DNA of 64,000 nt from NCBI GenBank assembly GCA_035253825.1, contig DATFBM010000005.1:1-64000 (forward strand), written 5' to 3'. Position 1 is the first letter of the stretch; every line of letters starts with the position of its first letter. The translations under genes and the position numbers were made by a program. Under the pieces are notes generated by a model. That model was given only the letters and a program-made list of their open reading frames with translations, had not been told where the DNA came from and made no database searches. The DNA comes from JACCTH01 sp035253825 (GTDB lineage: Bacteria; Actinomycetota; Acidimicrobiia; Spongiisociales; ZC4RG35). Shown here piece by piece: positions 8,381-16,968 of the stretch.

Positions 8381-9901
8381 TCAGTGACGGAAGTGGCGCC
8401 GGGAGGCTGCGACGAAGGCGATGTCGAGCCGATCGGCCGTCGCCAGCACCTGGGCATCGTTGCGCGACCCGGTCGGTGCCACGATGGCGGTTATACCGGC
8501 CCCGGCCAGCAACTCGATCGCATCGGGGAAGGGGAAAAAGGCATCGGATGCGGCCACTGCTCCTTCCGCTCTCGCTCCCGCTTGCCGCAGAGCTTTCTCA
8601 ACCGCTCCCACACGACTCTGGTCGCCCGCTCCCACCCCGACCGCGGCACCGTCCTTGACGATGACGATCGCGTTCGACTTGGTGTGACTGGCGACCGTGA
8701 ATGCCAGACGGAGATTGCCCGCCTCGTGGTGTCCCGGGGCTCTCCGGCTCTTGGTCTCCCAGTTGGCACCGTCCTCCCAATCACGACGTTGGACCAGCAG
8801 TCCGTCCTCGATCCGATGGAGATCGAGGTCCATTCCATGGGGTCTCACGGCGGTGAGAACACGAACGCCTTCCTTGATGGAACCGAGATCCCAGACCTCC
8901 GGGGCCACCACCACTTCGACGAACTTCTCCGAGATGGCGGCGGCCGTTTCCTCGTCGAGGGGGCTGTTGAGGGCGATAACCCCGCCGAAGGCGGAAAGGG
9001 GGTCGCATTCCCAGGCCCGGATGAAGGCCTCGACCGACTTGGGGGCGATCGCCACTCCGCAGGGGTTGGCGTGCTTGACGATCACTACCCCGGGTGAATC
9101 GATCTCAGACACGAGCCGCCAGGCCGCTTCGGCGTCGGAGATGTTGTTGAAGGAGAGCGGCTTTCCCTGCACCAGCCTCCCCTGTTGCCACCAGGGGGAG
9201 GAACCGATTTGGCGATAGAGGCCCGCCGGCTGGTGCGGGTTCTCGCCGTATCGGAGGTCGAGGACTTTCTCCAGGGAAAGCACGATTCGCTCCGGCAGTG
9301 TGCTCTCTTTCTCCTCGAACCAATTGACGATGGCGGCGTCATAGCTGGCCGTTCGGAAAAAAGCGGCGTGGGCGAGATCGTGACGGGTCTCAGCTGCCAG
9401 TCCGCCACTTCGAACCTCGGACAGGACCAGTGAATATTGGTCGGGGTCGGTGACGACGCCCACGGATTCGTGGTTTTTGGCCGCGGCCCTGATCAGCGTC
9501 ACGCCACCGATATCGATCTGCTCGATCGCCTCGGCGTCGGTGGTAAAAGGTTCGGCCACGGTTTGTTCGAACGGATAGAGATTGCACACCACCAGTTCAA
9601 AGGGAGCGATCCGGTTGGCTTCGAGATCGGCTTGATGGGAGGGGTCCTGGCGGCGGGCAAGAATCCCGGCGTGGATCCCGGGGTGAAGAGTCTTCACTCT
9701 CCCGCCCAGCATCTCGGCTGCTCCGGTGACATCGGAAACCAGGGTGACGGCGATGCCCGCCTCGGCCAGCGCCTCAGCGGAACCGCCGGAAGCGACGATC
9801 TCGACTCCGCTCTCTGAAAGCCCCTGACAGAACTCGATCAATCCGGTTTTGTCCCAGACCGAGACCAGGGCCCTCTTCACCGGGACCAGATCTAAGTCCA
9901 T
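8381..9901 (-). CDS. purH: Bifunctional AICAR formyltransferase / IMP cyclohydrolase
   Basis: A 506-residue protein performing the last two steps of IMP synthesis. The N-terminal MGS-like cyclohydrolase domain (about 1-190) shows KTLHPGIHAGIL. The C-terminal transformylase domain shows RYGENPHQPAG, FNNISDAEAAW, VVIVKHANPCG (the catalytic Lys-His pair) and APTGSRNDAQV, and ends RRHFRH. The length is close to the usual 510-530. Its start overlaps the end of purN by 10 nt, so translation is coupled. Confidence 0.95.
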   Translation of the reverse strand: MDLDLVPVKRALVSVWDKTGLIEFCQGLSESGVEIVASGGSAEALAEAGIAVTLVSDVTGAAEMLGGRVKTLHPGIHAGILARRQDPSHQADLEANRIAPFELVVCNLYPFEQTVAEPFTTDAEAIEQIDIGGVTLIRAAAKNHESVGVVTDPDQYSLVLSEVRSGGLAAETRHDLAHAAFFRTASYDAAIVNWFEEKESTLPERIVLSLEKVLDLRYGENPHQPAGLYRQIGSSPWWQQGRLVQGKPLSFNNISDAEAAWRLVSEIDSPGVVIVKHANPCGVAIAPKSVEAFIRAWECDPLSAFGGVIALNSPLDEETAAAISEKFVEVVVAPEVWDLGSIKEGVRVLTAVRPHGMDLDLHRIEDGLLVQRRDWEDGANWETKSRRAPGHHEAGNLRLAFTVASHTKSNAIVIVKDGAAVGVGAGDQSRVGAVEKALRQAGARAEGAVAASDAFFPFPDAIELLAGAGITAIVAPTGSRNDAQVLATADRLDIAFVAASRRHFRH

Positions 9902-10476
9902 GTCACCGAGCGACCGTTGACCACGAGACGACCCTCGAGCAATGCTTCCACCACTCTCGGGTATAGCTGGTGTTCTTCCTTTTGGATGCGGGCATGAAGT
10001 GATTGGGGGGTGTCATCGAAAAGCACCGGCACGGCTTGTTGGGCGATGATCGGACCATGGTCAACGAATTCGTCGACATAGTGAACCGTCACCCCGCTGA
10101 TCTTGACCCCGGCCGCGAGTGCCTGCTCGACGGCGTCGCGCCCGGGGAAAGCGGGCAGCAACGACGGATGGATGTTGACGATTCGATTCGGCATGGTTTG
10201 CGGCGCGGCGGGACCGAGGATCCGCATAAACCCCGCCAGAACCAAGGTCCCCACTCCGTGGGATCCGACCAACTCGAGGATGGTGGCGGTGAAGGCGTTG
10301 CGGTCCCCCTCGAACGGAACCGTTTCGGTAGGGATCTTCACCCTTCGTGCCCGTTCCAGAGCACCGCACTCGAGATCAGCGATGACGATTGTGGGCTTGG
10401 GAAGCTTCGCTTCGAGGAGAGCCTGCAAATTGGAGCCAGATCCGCTCGCCAGCACCGCATAGCGATCTCCCCACAT
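9892..10476 (-). CDS. purN: Phosphoribosylglycinamide formyltransferase
   Basis: A 194-residue GART that transfers the formyl group of 10-formyl-THF to glycinamide ribonucleotide. LASGSGSNLQALLE is the N-terminal phosphate loop, NIHPSLLPAFPGRDA carries the catalytic Asn and His, and YVDEFVDHGPIIAQ the catalytic Asp. It is the first gene of purN-purH-folD and its start faces a divergent DUF169 gene across only 34 nt, which contain an inverted repeat (10486-10505). Confidence 0.95.
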   Translation of the reverse strand: MWGDRYAVLASGSGSNLQALLEAKLPKPTIVIADLECGALERARRVKIPTETVPFEGDRNAFTATILELVGSHGVGTLVLAGFMRILGPAAPQTMPNRIVNIHPSLLPAFPGRDAVEQALAAGVKISGVTVHYVDEFVDHGPIIAQQAVPVLFDDTPQSLHARIQKEEHQLYPRVVEALLEGRLVVNGRSVTWT

Positions 10477-10485
10477 TCGGGATGC

Positions 10486-10505
10486 GACCCTAGCTGACTA
10501 GGGTC
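10486..10505. promoter_or_regulatory. Inverted repeat in the purN/DUF169 divergent gap
   Basis: GACCCTAG (10486-10493) and its exact reverse complement CTAGGGTC (10498-10505) are separated by CTGA. The gap between the two start codons is only 34 nt, so this symmetrical site must overlap the promoters or untranslated starts of both genes. It could be an operator; no regulator can be named. Confidence 0.4.
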
Positions 10506-10510
10506 AGCGC

Positions 10511-11200
10511 ATGCGTACTGCTATCGCTGATCTCGGAGAGCGGCTCGTCGATCTGCTCGGCTTGGAGCACCAGCCCGTAGCGATCACCTTTCGCGATTCG
10601 GTCCCTACAGACGGGGAGTTCTTCGACGCTCCGATGTCGGAATCGACTCCGGATGGGAGGAGCGGAAGAGTGGCCGCCCCTTGCGTATTTTGGATGCACG
10701 CACATCGACGAACCTTTCACACCTTGCCTGAGGACCACGGCAACTGCTCGGTGGGCCGTTTCACCCACGGGTTGGCCGCCGCGGCAGACATCGTGGACAA
10801 GGCCGACGTGGGAGCGCTGCTGGACGTGGGTTGGGTGACTCTGGAGGCATTCGCCGACGTGGCCGCCCTGTCATGGCGCCCCGCCGCCATCACCTATGGT
10901 CCGCTCAACCAAGCCGACAGTGCTCCCGATCTTGTCCTCCTCCGGCTCAATCCTCGCCAGATGATGGAGATCAACGACGCGGTGAACGTCGAGTTCTCGG
11001 GAAAACCGCAGTGTCAGATCCTTCCTCGGGCAGCCGACGGGCAGGTCTTCGCCGCCTCGATGGGCTGTGCTCTCTCGCGGGCCCGAACCGGGATGTCAGA
11101 CGATGAGTTGACCTGTGCCTTTTCGGGTAGCCGATTGCGTGAGCTGGTGCGAAACCTAGAGCATGTCGTTGCCGCCGATCGGGCGGTCGCAGCCTTCTAG
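10511..11200 (+). CDS. DUF169 / COG2043-family protein
   Basis: A 229-residue protein of the DUF169 family (COG2043). Features seen are PVAITFRD at the N-terminus, cysteine-containing segments APCVFWMHA and HGNCSVGRFTHG near residues 55-85, and a C-terminal CALSRARTGMSDDELTCAFSG with two further cysteines. The spaced cysteines suggest metal or Fe-S binding, but the function of the family is not established. The ATG start is 6 nt after the inverted repeat shared with purN. Its last 4 nt overlap the convergent gene's stop. Confidence 0.65.
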   Translation: MRTAIADLGERLVDLLGLEHQPVAITFRDSVPTDGEFFDAPMSESTPDGRSGRVAAPCVFWMHAHRRTFHTLPEDHGNCSVGRFTHGLAAAADIVDKADVGALLDVGWVTLEAFADVAALSWRPAAITYGPLNQADSAPDLVLLRLNPRQMMEINDAVNVEFSGKPQCQILPRAADGQVFAASMGCALSRARTGMSDDELTCAFSGSRLRELVRNLEHVVAADRAVAAF

Positions 11201-11895
11201 ACCCGGTTCGGGGCGGTAGAGGCCTGGCGGTAGCCCTCCGCCACCACCTCTGGTTCGAAGCCGGCCTCCGAGAAAGCAATGACGGCTTCTTCTTCGAGCG
11301 AATTGTCACCGCCGAGAAGGGAAGCGAGGTCCGAGCCCACCGGCCACCAACCGGCCTGGGCCCAGTCGATCAGAACGAAGCGTTGGGGATCTGCTCCCTC
11401 GGCCAGGAAATGAGACCGACGAGCATCGCCGTGTCCAAAGCTCGAGGGTAGCTCTGTATCCGTGATCCCTCGGACCGGCAGTGGCGGGTCCGCATCGAGG
11501 TTCAGATAGAGCCGGCTCATTCTCCCCAGAAGCCCCGCGGCCTCGATCACCCGTTCAGGAGTCCACGCCAGATCCGAGGTGACGACATCCTCCAGCCATA
11601 ACCGAACCTCGCCCTCCTCCAGCTCGATGACCTTGAGCAGACGGGGCGCCCGAAGTCCATCGACCAGGGAGACCAAAAGCCCGCTTGAGTAGACATCAAC
11701 CTCGGCTCGCCATTCATCAGCGCCCGATTGGAAGGACTTGACAAAGGCCAATTGCCGGGATCCCGAGACAGTCTCGGCAACTACGTGTGGATAGCCGCTG
11801 ACGGCGACGATCTCCTCCCCACCGGTGAGAAGGCTCAGGGCGGTACTGGCCTCGGCGACCGTGATCGGGGTCATCGTTGAGTCTTGCCCAATCAT
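11197..11895 (-). CDS. Small APH/choline-kinase-like protein
   Basis: A 232-residue protein resembling the C-lobe of aminoglycoside-phosphotransferase-type kinases. SFGHGDARRSHF corresponds to the catalytic-loop HGD and VLIDWAQAGWWPVGSDLA to the metal-binding IDW motif. The canonical HGDxxxxN asparagine is replaced by His, or shifted, and the protein is about 60 residues shorter than a typical APH, with a reduced N-lobe. It may therefore be a degenerate or atypical kinase. The substrate is unknown. The downstream neighbour, convergent DUF169, overlaps by 4 nt. Confidence 0.55.
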   Translation of the reverse strand: MIGQDSTMTPITVAEASTALSLLTGGEEIVAVSGYPHVVAETVSGSRQLAFVKSFQSGADEWRAEVDVYSSGLLVSLVDGLRAPRLLKVIELEEGEVRLWLEDVVTSDLAWTPERVIEAAGLLGRMSRLYLNLDADPPLPVRGITDTELPSSFGHGDARRSHFLAEGADPQRFVLIDWAQAGWWPVGSDLASLLGGDNSLEEEAVIAFSEAGFEPEVVAEGYRQASTAPNRV

Positions 11896-11928
11896 CAGCG
11901 AATAAATTCCTAGATTTCTACCCGAGGA

Positions 11929-13773
11929 TCACCAACCGCCTCCTCCCCCTCCACCCCCGCCCCCTCCACCTCCGCCGGAGAACCCCCCTCCTCCACCACC
12001 GCTTCCCCCGGGAGGGGCAAAGGCGCCGTTCAAAGCCGAGGAAAGGCCAGAGAAGGCGTTCTCGGTGCCGCCGCCGGTGTAGCCGTGACCACCGAACCAG
12101 TAGATATTCGAGGTCTGCTGGAGCTCGGCTGGCGCCCGTAGGCGGGCGGCTTCCAACACCTCTTCGGCCACTCCGAAGCCGATGGCATAGACCAGAAAGC
12201 GATCCCAAAGGGCAAGGGAGATCGGCGCCGCCTCGTGGAGACGGCTGAAGTCCTTCAGGTAGTTGCGGAAAGCTGTCCACCGAGCGGCTTCGAGCGCTCC
12301 TTCCTTGCTGCGCCGGACAAAGCCACGCCGGCTCGCCCCGAAGATGGCCAGGATCGCTCCGTTGAGAACAACGGCCACGATCAGGAGAGGGACAACGACG
12401 CCGGCCGGGCCTCCGCCGATGTTGGCGATGAGGAAGAAGATGATGAATGCCAGCACAACCAGCGCCCCCGCCGCCCCCAGCACCCGGCTTCGTCCGGCGC
12501 GGTCGAACAGCTTCTTTTGGATAATCGAGGTCACCGCCCGGTTCCGGAACGCCGTGTAGGACTCGGCGTTGGCAGCGGCGTCCTCGCGGATTCCGGTCCG
12601 GAACTCGTGGAGAGGGCGAGGTTGGCCATCGAGGACCCGGTTCACAATCTGCACCACCTTCTCCTCCGGCTCGGTCAGCGCCACTCCGTGAGAAGGGTTG
12701 TACGACAACTCAAGGTCGTCGACGACCTCGGTGCGAAGCCCCATCCAACTTTCGATCGGGACCTTGACGGGATTGGCCATGACCACCTTTTTCCGAATCA
12801 GATCGAAGAGGGTGGCGGTGAATTGGCGCTCGTCAACCTGACCCTGGCTGAGCAATGCCCCTACCTCGGCCGGCGGCAACTCGGTGGGTGGCTCCTGCTC
12901 GTACTCGCGGTCATAGCCGGAGACCGACGGCTCGCGGCCATACCGGAAATAGATGTAGGCGACACCGATCAGGCCGGGGAGGAAGGTGAGGAGTCCAAGT
13001 CCGATGACCGCTGCTCGAATCAGCCCCGCTCGCCGTCGGTCGCGAGCCGCCTCCGCCTCCTCCTCGGCCAGAATGTCGGCCAGGCGATCACCGCCGATCA
13101 CCGTCGCCCCGGCGGTGGATGTCAGGAGCTCACGCGGAAAGACGACCCTCATCTCCACGAATTGCCCTGGCGGCACGTTCTCGGCCACCAGGCTGGGACG
13201 AATCCCATCGGCGCCGAGAGAAGTGGAGCCAGTCACCGAAGCCGGATGGCCCCAGATATAGACGTCGCCGGTCCCTGCCGGGCCCGGAAGCTGCATCGAG
13301 GCCGTTAACTCGTCAAGAGTGGTCTCCCATTCGTCGCCCCATATCTGGAGATAGACGTCGACAACGTCGTCGGCCGCTTTGGTCAGGCCGCTGAGGCGAT
13401 ACCGAACATCGAAACTTCTCTCGCCGCCGTTGGTGACGTAGTGCCAGACCACCCGGATGCGGCCGCCCAGATCGACGACGCCGTAAGTCGACGGGGGCGA
13501 TGAAGTGCAGCCGAGGTCCGTGCAGCCGCCCGGCTGGTAGTCGATGCCGGCTTCGGAGACAACCACGTCGCTGATCTCTTCCCCGGCTCGCAGGGGAATC
13601 TCCCGGAAGCCGCCAGTGAATGTGCCCTGGAAGAAGTACGTGAGGTGCTCGGTGATCTCCAGCGATCCGTCGTCGTTGACCACCACTTCGATGTCGGCGC
13701 GCGGGACCGTCAACTCTCGGGCGCTCGCCGGGCTGGCCAGCGTTAAGAGGGTGGCGACTAGGCCCAGCAGCAC
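11929..13773 (-). CDS. DUF2207 membrane protein with Gly-rich tail
   Basis: A 614-residue protein. It shows a signal peptide (residues 1-19, ending SPASA), a beta-rich extracytoplasmic DUF2207 domain (about 20-235), a transmembrane helix near 247-270, a cytoplasmic region, a paired hydrophobic stretch near 428-482, and a tail made almost only of Gly with a final Trp. Such tails are common in YciQ/YgcG-type proteins. The called start is GTG at 13773, but a basic stretch TSSRRRRLL just upstream, beginning at a CTG (13803-13801) that overlaps the lemA stop as CTGA, looks like the genuine n-region. The lemA-DUF2207 pairing is a recurrent envelope module of unknown function. Confidence 0.8.
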   Translation of the reverse strand: MLLGLVATLLTLASPASARELTVPRADIEVVVNDDGSLEITEHLTYFFQGTFTGGFREIPLRAGEEISDVVVSEAGIDYQPGGCTDLGCTSSPPSTYGVVDLGGRIRVVWHYVTNGGERSFDVRYRLSGLTKAADDVVDVYLQIWGDEWETTLDELTASMQLPGPAGTGDVYIWGHPASVTGSTSLGADGIRPSLVAENVPPGQFVEMRVVFPRELLTSTAGATVIGGDRLADILAEEEAEAARDRRRAGLIRAAVIGLGLLTFLPGLIGVAYIYFRYGREPSVSGYDREYEQEPPTELPPAEVGALLSQGQVDERQFTATLFDLIRKKVVMANPVKVPIESWMGLRTEVVDDLELSYNPSHGVALTEPEEKVVQIVNRVLDGQPRPLHEFRTGIREDAAANAESYTAFRNRAVTSIIQKKLFDRAGRSRVLGAAGALVVLAFIIFFLIANIGGGPAGVVVPLLIVAVVLNGAILAIFGASRRGFVRRSKEGALEAARWTAFRNYLKDFSRLHEAAPISLALWDRFLVYAIGFGVAEEVLEAARLRAPAELQQTSNIYWFGGHGYTGGGTENAFSGLSSALNGAFAPPGGSGGGGGGFSGGGGGGGGGGGGGGW

Positions 13774-13799
13774 CAGAAGGCGCCGTCGGCGAGATGAGG

Positions 13800-14345
13800 T
13801 CAGAACTCGACCTTGGGAGGCTCGGCGGCCTGCTCGGGAGCGTCGAAGAACTCGCGAGTCGCAAAGTTGAAAATGCCGGCGATGATGTTGCCCGGTGCCA
13901 CCTGAACGGCGTTGTTGTAGGTGAGGACCGAGTCGTTGTAGATCTGGCGGGCGACGGCGATCTTGTTCTCGGTATCGGACAACTCACCTTGCAAAGCCTG
14001 GAAATTCTCCGAAGCTCGCAGCTCCGGGTAAGCCTCGGCCACGGCGAACAGTTGACGCAGGGCGCCGGTGAGGAGATTCTCCGCTTGGGCCTGGTCAGCC
14101 GGAGTGGTTGCTGCTTGGGCGGCATTGCGAGCCTGGACCACCCTCTCGAAGGTCTGCTGCTCATGGGCGGCGTAGCCCTTGACCGTCTCCACCAGGTTCG
14201 GGATCAGGTCGTAACGACGTTTGGTCTGAACTTCGATCTGACCCCAGGAGTTGTCGACCCGGTTGCGCTTGGTGACGAGACCGTTGTAAGTGGCGAACAC
14301 CCACAAGATCAACAGGACGACGATGCCGATGATGATCCAACTCAT
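13800..14345 (-). CDS. lemA: LemA family membrane protein
   Basis: A 181-residue LemA protein: one N-terminal transmembrane helix (residues 3-20), then the signature NRVDNSWGQIEVQTKRRYDLIP (seen as two blocks around residues 30-50), LVETVKGYAAHEQ and long helices. The N-terminus faces out and the rest forms a helical bundle. The molecular role is unknown. It is followed immediately by the DUF2207 gene on the same strand, the usual partner. Confidence 0.9.
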   Translation of the reverse strand: MSWIIIGIVVLLILWVFATYNGLVTKRNRVDNSWGQIEVQTKRRYDLIPNLVETVKGYAAHEQQTFERVVQARNAAQAATTPADQAQAENLLTGALRQLFAVAEAYPELRASENFQALQGELSDTENKIAVARQIYNDSVLTYNNAVQVAPGNIIAGIFNFATREFFDAPEQAAEPPKVEF

Positions 14346-14378
14346 GAAGCTGAGGGTAACTGAAGGCGAGGGGCGCGG

Positions 14379-15260
14379 TCAGCCGAGGGCTTCGAGCATG
14401 GCCTGGCCCATGTCGGTCGGAGTCGGTGCCAGTTTGATTCCAGCCGCCATCATCGCCTCGATCTTCGCCTGAGCGGTGCCCCTGCCACCGGAAACGATGG
14501 CGCCGGCGTGTCCCATGCGGCGTCCGGGTGGGGCCGTCGTGCCGGCGATGAACCCCGCCACCGGCTTTCGCATCTGCTTCGCCACGTATTCGGCAGCCTC
14601 TTCTTCGGCGGTGCCGCCGATCTCGCCGATCATGATCACCCCCTCTGTGGCCGGATCGTCGTTGAAGAGACTCAAGACGTCGACGAAGTTGGTGCCGTTG
14701 ACGGGATCGCCGCCAATCCCGACGGCCGTTGTTTGGCCGAGGCCCAGCCGCGTCAGCTGATAGACGGCCTCGTAGGTAAGGGTTCCCGATCGAGAGACAA
14801 CTCCGATCTTTCCCGGTTGATGGATGTAACCCGGCATGATTCCGATCCGGCATTGGTCCGGGGTTATCACCCCGGGGCAATTGGGGCCGATAAGCCTCAC
14901 CGGTTTTCCTTCGAGGTACCTCTTGGCGATGACCATATCGGCCACCGGCACCCCCTCGGTAATGGCCACGATCAGCGGCATCCCGGCGGCAGCCGCCTCC
15001 ATGATGGCGTCGGCCGCCCCCGCCGGAGGGACGAAGACCACCGAAGCGTTGGCCTCGGTAGCGGCCATCGCTTCCGCGACCGTGCGGAAAATTGGGACTT
15101 TCACCCCGCCCTCGAAGGCCTCGATCTCACCACCCCGACCGGGATGGACCGCTCCCACCACATTGGTCCCGTAGGCAATCGACAGTTCGGCATGAAAGCG
15201 GCCGGTTTTCCCCAGACCCTGGACGATGAGACGGGTGTCCTTGTCGACCAGGATGCTCAT
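14379..15260 (-). CDS. sucD: Succinyl-CoA synthetase alpha subunit
   Basis: A 293-residue SucD. It binds CoA and carries the phosphohistidine for substrate-level phosphorylation in the TCA cycle. IVQGLGKTGRFHAE is the CoA-binding N-terminus, PNCPGVITPDQCRIGIMPG the mid-domain motif, and RMGHAGAIVSGG contains the active-site His. The ATG at 15260 is chosen because ATGA overlaps the sucC stop and MSILVDKDTRLIVQG begins like other SucD proteins; the frame is open further upstream only as a shadow of sucC. Confidence 0.95.
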   Translation of the reverse strand: MSILVDKDTRLIVQGLGKTGRFHAELSIAYGTNVVGAVHPGRGGEIEAFEGGVKVPIFRTVAEAMAATEANASVVFVPPAGAADAIMEAAAAGMPLIVAITEGVPVADMVIAKRYLEGKPVRLIGPNCPGVITPDQCRIGIMPGYIHQPGKIGVVSRSGTLTYEAVYQLTRLGLGQTTAVGIGGDPVNGTNFVDVLSLFNDDPATEGVIMIGEIGGTAEEEAAEYVAKQMRKPVAGFIAGTTAPPGRRMGHAGAIVSGGRGTAQAKIEAMMAAGIKLAPTPTDMGQAMLEALG

Positions 15261-16456
15261 CGGGTCATCTCGACGATCTTTTGGGCTCCATCCTTCATGT
15301 CGGCGGCGGTGATGAGATTTAGACCCGAGTCGTCGAGCATCTTCTTGCCAAGATCGACATTGGTCCCCTCTAGTCGCACGACCATCGGTACCGCCAGACC
15401 GACCTCCTTGACACCGCTGATGATCCCGGAGGCGATGGTGTCGCAACGCATGATTCCGCCGAAGATGTTGACCAGGATGCCTTTGACATTGCGATCGGCG
15501 GTGATGATCCGAATCGCTGCCGCCACTTGTTCGGCCGTTGCCCCTCCACCGACGTCGAGGAAGTTGGCTGGTTCACCCCCGAAGTGTTTGATGATGTCCA
15601 TCGTCGACATGGCCAGTCCTGCCCCGTTGACCATGCATCCGATGCTTCCGTCGAGCTTGATGTAGGAGAGTCCCTTCGATTTGGCTTCGATCTCGGCTGG
15701 ATCCTCCTCCGATTCGTCTCGCATCTCCGCCACCTCCGGATGGCGGAAGAGGGCGTTGTCGTCGAATGCCATCTTGCCGTCGAGGGCGATCACCTCCCCC
15801 GAACTGGTTACCACGAGGGGGTTGATCTCGACCAGATCGGTATCAAGCTCCCGTGCAACCTCGGTCAGACGGGTGATGAAACGAACAAGACTTTGGTGGG
15901 CGTTTCCCTCGAGTCCCAATCCCCAACCCAAAGCGTTGGCCTGGAAGGCCGCCAATCCGATGGCGGGATCGATTACCGCGCGGAGGATCTTCTCGGGAGA
16001 CTCCTCGGCCACTCGCTCGATATCCATTCCCCCTTCGGTCGAAGCCATGACGACGTTGCGACCGACGGCACGGTCGAGCAGCACCGCCAGATAGAGCTCG
16101 CGGGCGATGTCGACCCCCGCTTCGATGTAGAGCCGGTTGACCTCCTTTCCGGCTTCGCCCGTCTGGACCGTGACCAGGGTCGATCCCAGCATCTGGCCGG
16201 CAATTTCCCCGGCAGCCGCCGGCCCTTCCTTGATCACGTTTACCCCCCGCAGGCCCGGGTGCTCCCGGAAGGTCCCTTTGCCACGACCACCAGCATGAAT
16301 CTGCGACTTGACCACGACCACCGGGTTGCCGGTCTCTTCGACCAGCTTCCGTGCGGCTTCGGTGGCTTCCGCCACGCTTTGGACCATGATCCCTGGCGGC
16401 ACCGGAATCCCCCGGGCACCCAATAGCTCTTTGGCCTGGTATTCGTGGATCTTCAT
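15257..16456 (-). CDS. sucC: Succinyl-CoA synthetase beta subunit
   Basis: A 399-residue ATP-grasp SucC. MKIHEYQAKELLGARGIPVPPG is the standard start (split here as the first 22 residues), HAGGRGKGTFREH the nucleotide loop, EINPLVVTSSGEV the metal-binding strand, and FLDVGGGATAEQV and NIFGGIMRCD the C-terminal domain contacts with SucD. It overlaps the upstream B12-binding gene by 4 nt and sucD by 4 nt, making a tight three-gene operon. Confidence 0.95.
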   Translation of the reverse strand: MKIHEYQAKELLGARGIPVPPGIMVQSVAEATEAARKLVEETGNPVVVVKSQIHAGGRGKGTFREHPGLRGVNVIKEGPAAAGEIAGQMLGSTLVTVQTGEAGKEVNRLYIEAGVDIARELYLAVLLDRAVGRNVVMASTEGGMDIERVAEESPEKILRAVIDPAIGLAAFQANALGWGLGLEGNAHQSLVRFITRLTEVARELDTDLVEINPLVVTSSGEVIALDGKMAFDDNALFRHPEVAEMRDESEEDPAEIEAKSKGLSYIKLDGSIGCMVNGAGLAMSTMDIIKHFGGEPANFLDVGGGATAEQVAAAIRIITADRNVKGILVNIFGGIMRCDTIASGIISGVKEVGLAVPMVVRLEGTNVDLGKKMLDDSGLNLITAADMKDGAQKIVEMTR

Positions 16457-16881
16457 GGGCTGGCGACGTTACCGCGCACCCAGTCGGCGATTTCTCCGAG
16501 CGAAGTGCCGGGGCCAAAGATGGCGGCGAGACCGGCCTCCTTCAGGGCAGCGACATCGGCCTCAGGAATCACACCACCCCCGAAAACGACAATGTCATCA
16601 GCGTCCTTCTGACGGAGGAGTTCGACCACGCGAGGGAAGAGCGTGAGATGGGCGCCAGAGAGGGAAGACAGGCCGACGGCGGCGACATCCTCGTCGATGG
16701 CGGTGGCGACGATCTGCTCGGGTGTTTGATGGAGGCCCGAATAGATCACCTCGAACCCCGCATCTCGCAGCGCCCGGGCAATTACCTTCGCTCCTCGGTC
16801 GTGGCCATCGAGTCCTGGCTTGGCGATCAGGATTCGAGTCGGCACGGGGCCGGAGGTTACCGGCCCAGCCGTTTCTCCCAT
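16453..16881 (-). CDS. Methylmalonyl-CoA mutase C-terminal (cobalamin-binding) subunit
   Basis: A 142-residue stand-alone B12-binding domain. LIAKPGLDGHDRGAKVI holds the DxHxxG motif whose His ligates cobalt, followed by GFEVIYSGLHQTPEQI, GLSSLSGAHL and VVFGGGVIPE, all standard in the small subunit or C-domain of methylmalonyl-CoA mutase. The catalytic TIM-barrel subunit is not in the window. The product, succinyl-CoA, feeds directly into SucCD encoded downstream with a 4-nt overlap, which fits a propionate or odd-chain route into the TCA cycle. ATG at 16881 is preferred over the longer frame to 16932. The cobalamin adenosyltransferase at 50.4 kb could supply the cofactor. Confidence 0.85.
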   Translation of the reverse strand: MGETAGPVTSGPVPTRILIAKPGLDGHDRGAKVIARALRDAGFEVIYSGLHQTPEQIVATAIDEDVAAVGLSSLSGAHLTLFPRVVELLRQKDADDIVVFGGGVIPEADVAALKEAGLAAIFGPGTSLGEIADWVRGNVASP

Positions 16882-16901
16882 TCTCTGGACCGTTATCCGG
16901 T

Positions 16902-16915
16902 CTGTACGCGTACAG
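16902..16915. promoter_or_regulatory. Perfect 14-bp palindrome between mutase subunit and tal
   Basis: CTGTACGCGTACAG is a perfect palindrome, 21 nt upstream of the mutase-subunit start and 53 nt upstream of tal in their divergent promoter region. It looks like a dimeric regulator site. No regulator gene is next to it. Confidence 0.5.
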
Positions 16916-16931
16916 CAACCCAGGGTTCGCA
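16915..16931. repeat. Dispersed repeat core, copy 3
   Basis: GCAACCCAGGGTTCGCA differs by one base from the reverse complement of 28027-28043 and shares its core with 3228-3240 and 35760-35770. All copies are intergenic. Confidence 0.45.
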
Positions 16932-16968
16932 AATAGCTAGGTTTGGGTACGACCTAGAGGAGTTGAGA

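Noticed and set aside
11929..12010. Gly-rich tail as assembly error or repeat expansion
   Set aside because: Gly-rich C-termini are usual in DUF2207/YgcG-type proteins and the frame closes normally.
16648..16968. N-terminal extension of transaldolase
   Set aside because: It runs antisense through the B12-binding subunit and lacks conservation; GTG at 16969 with AGGAG fits the family start.
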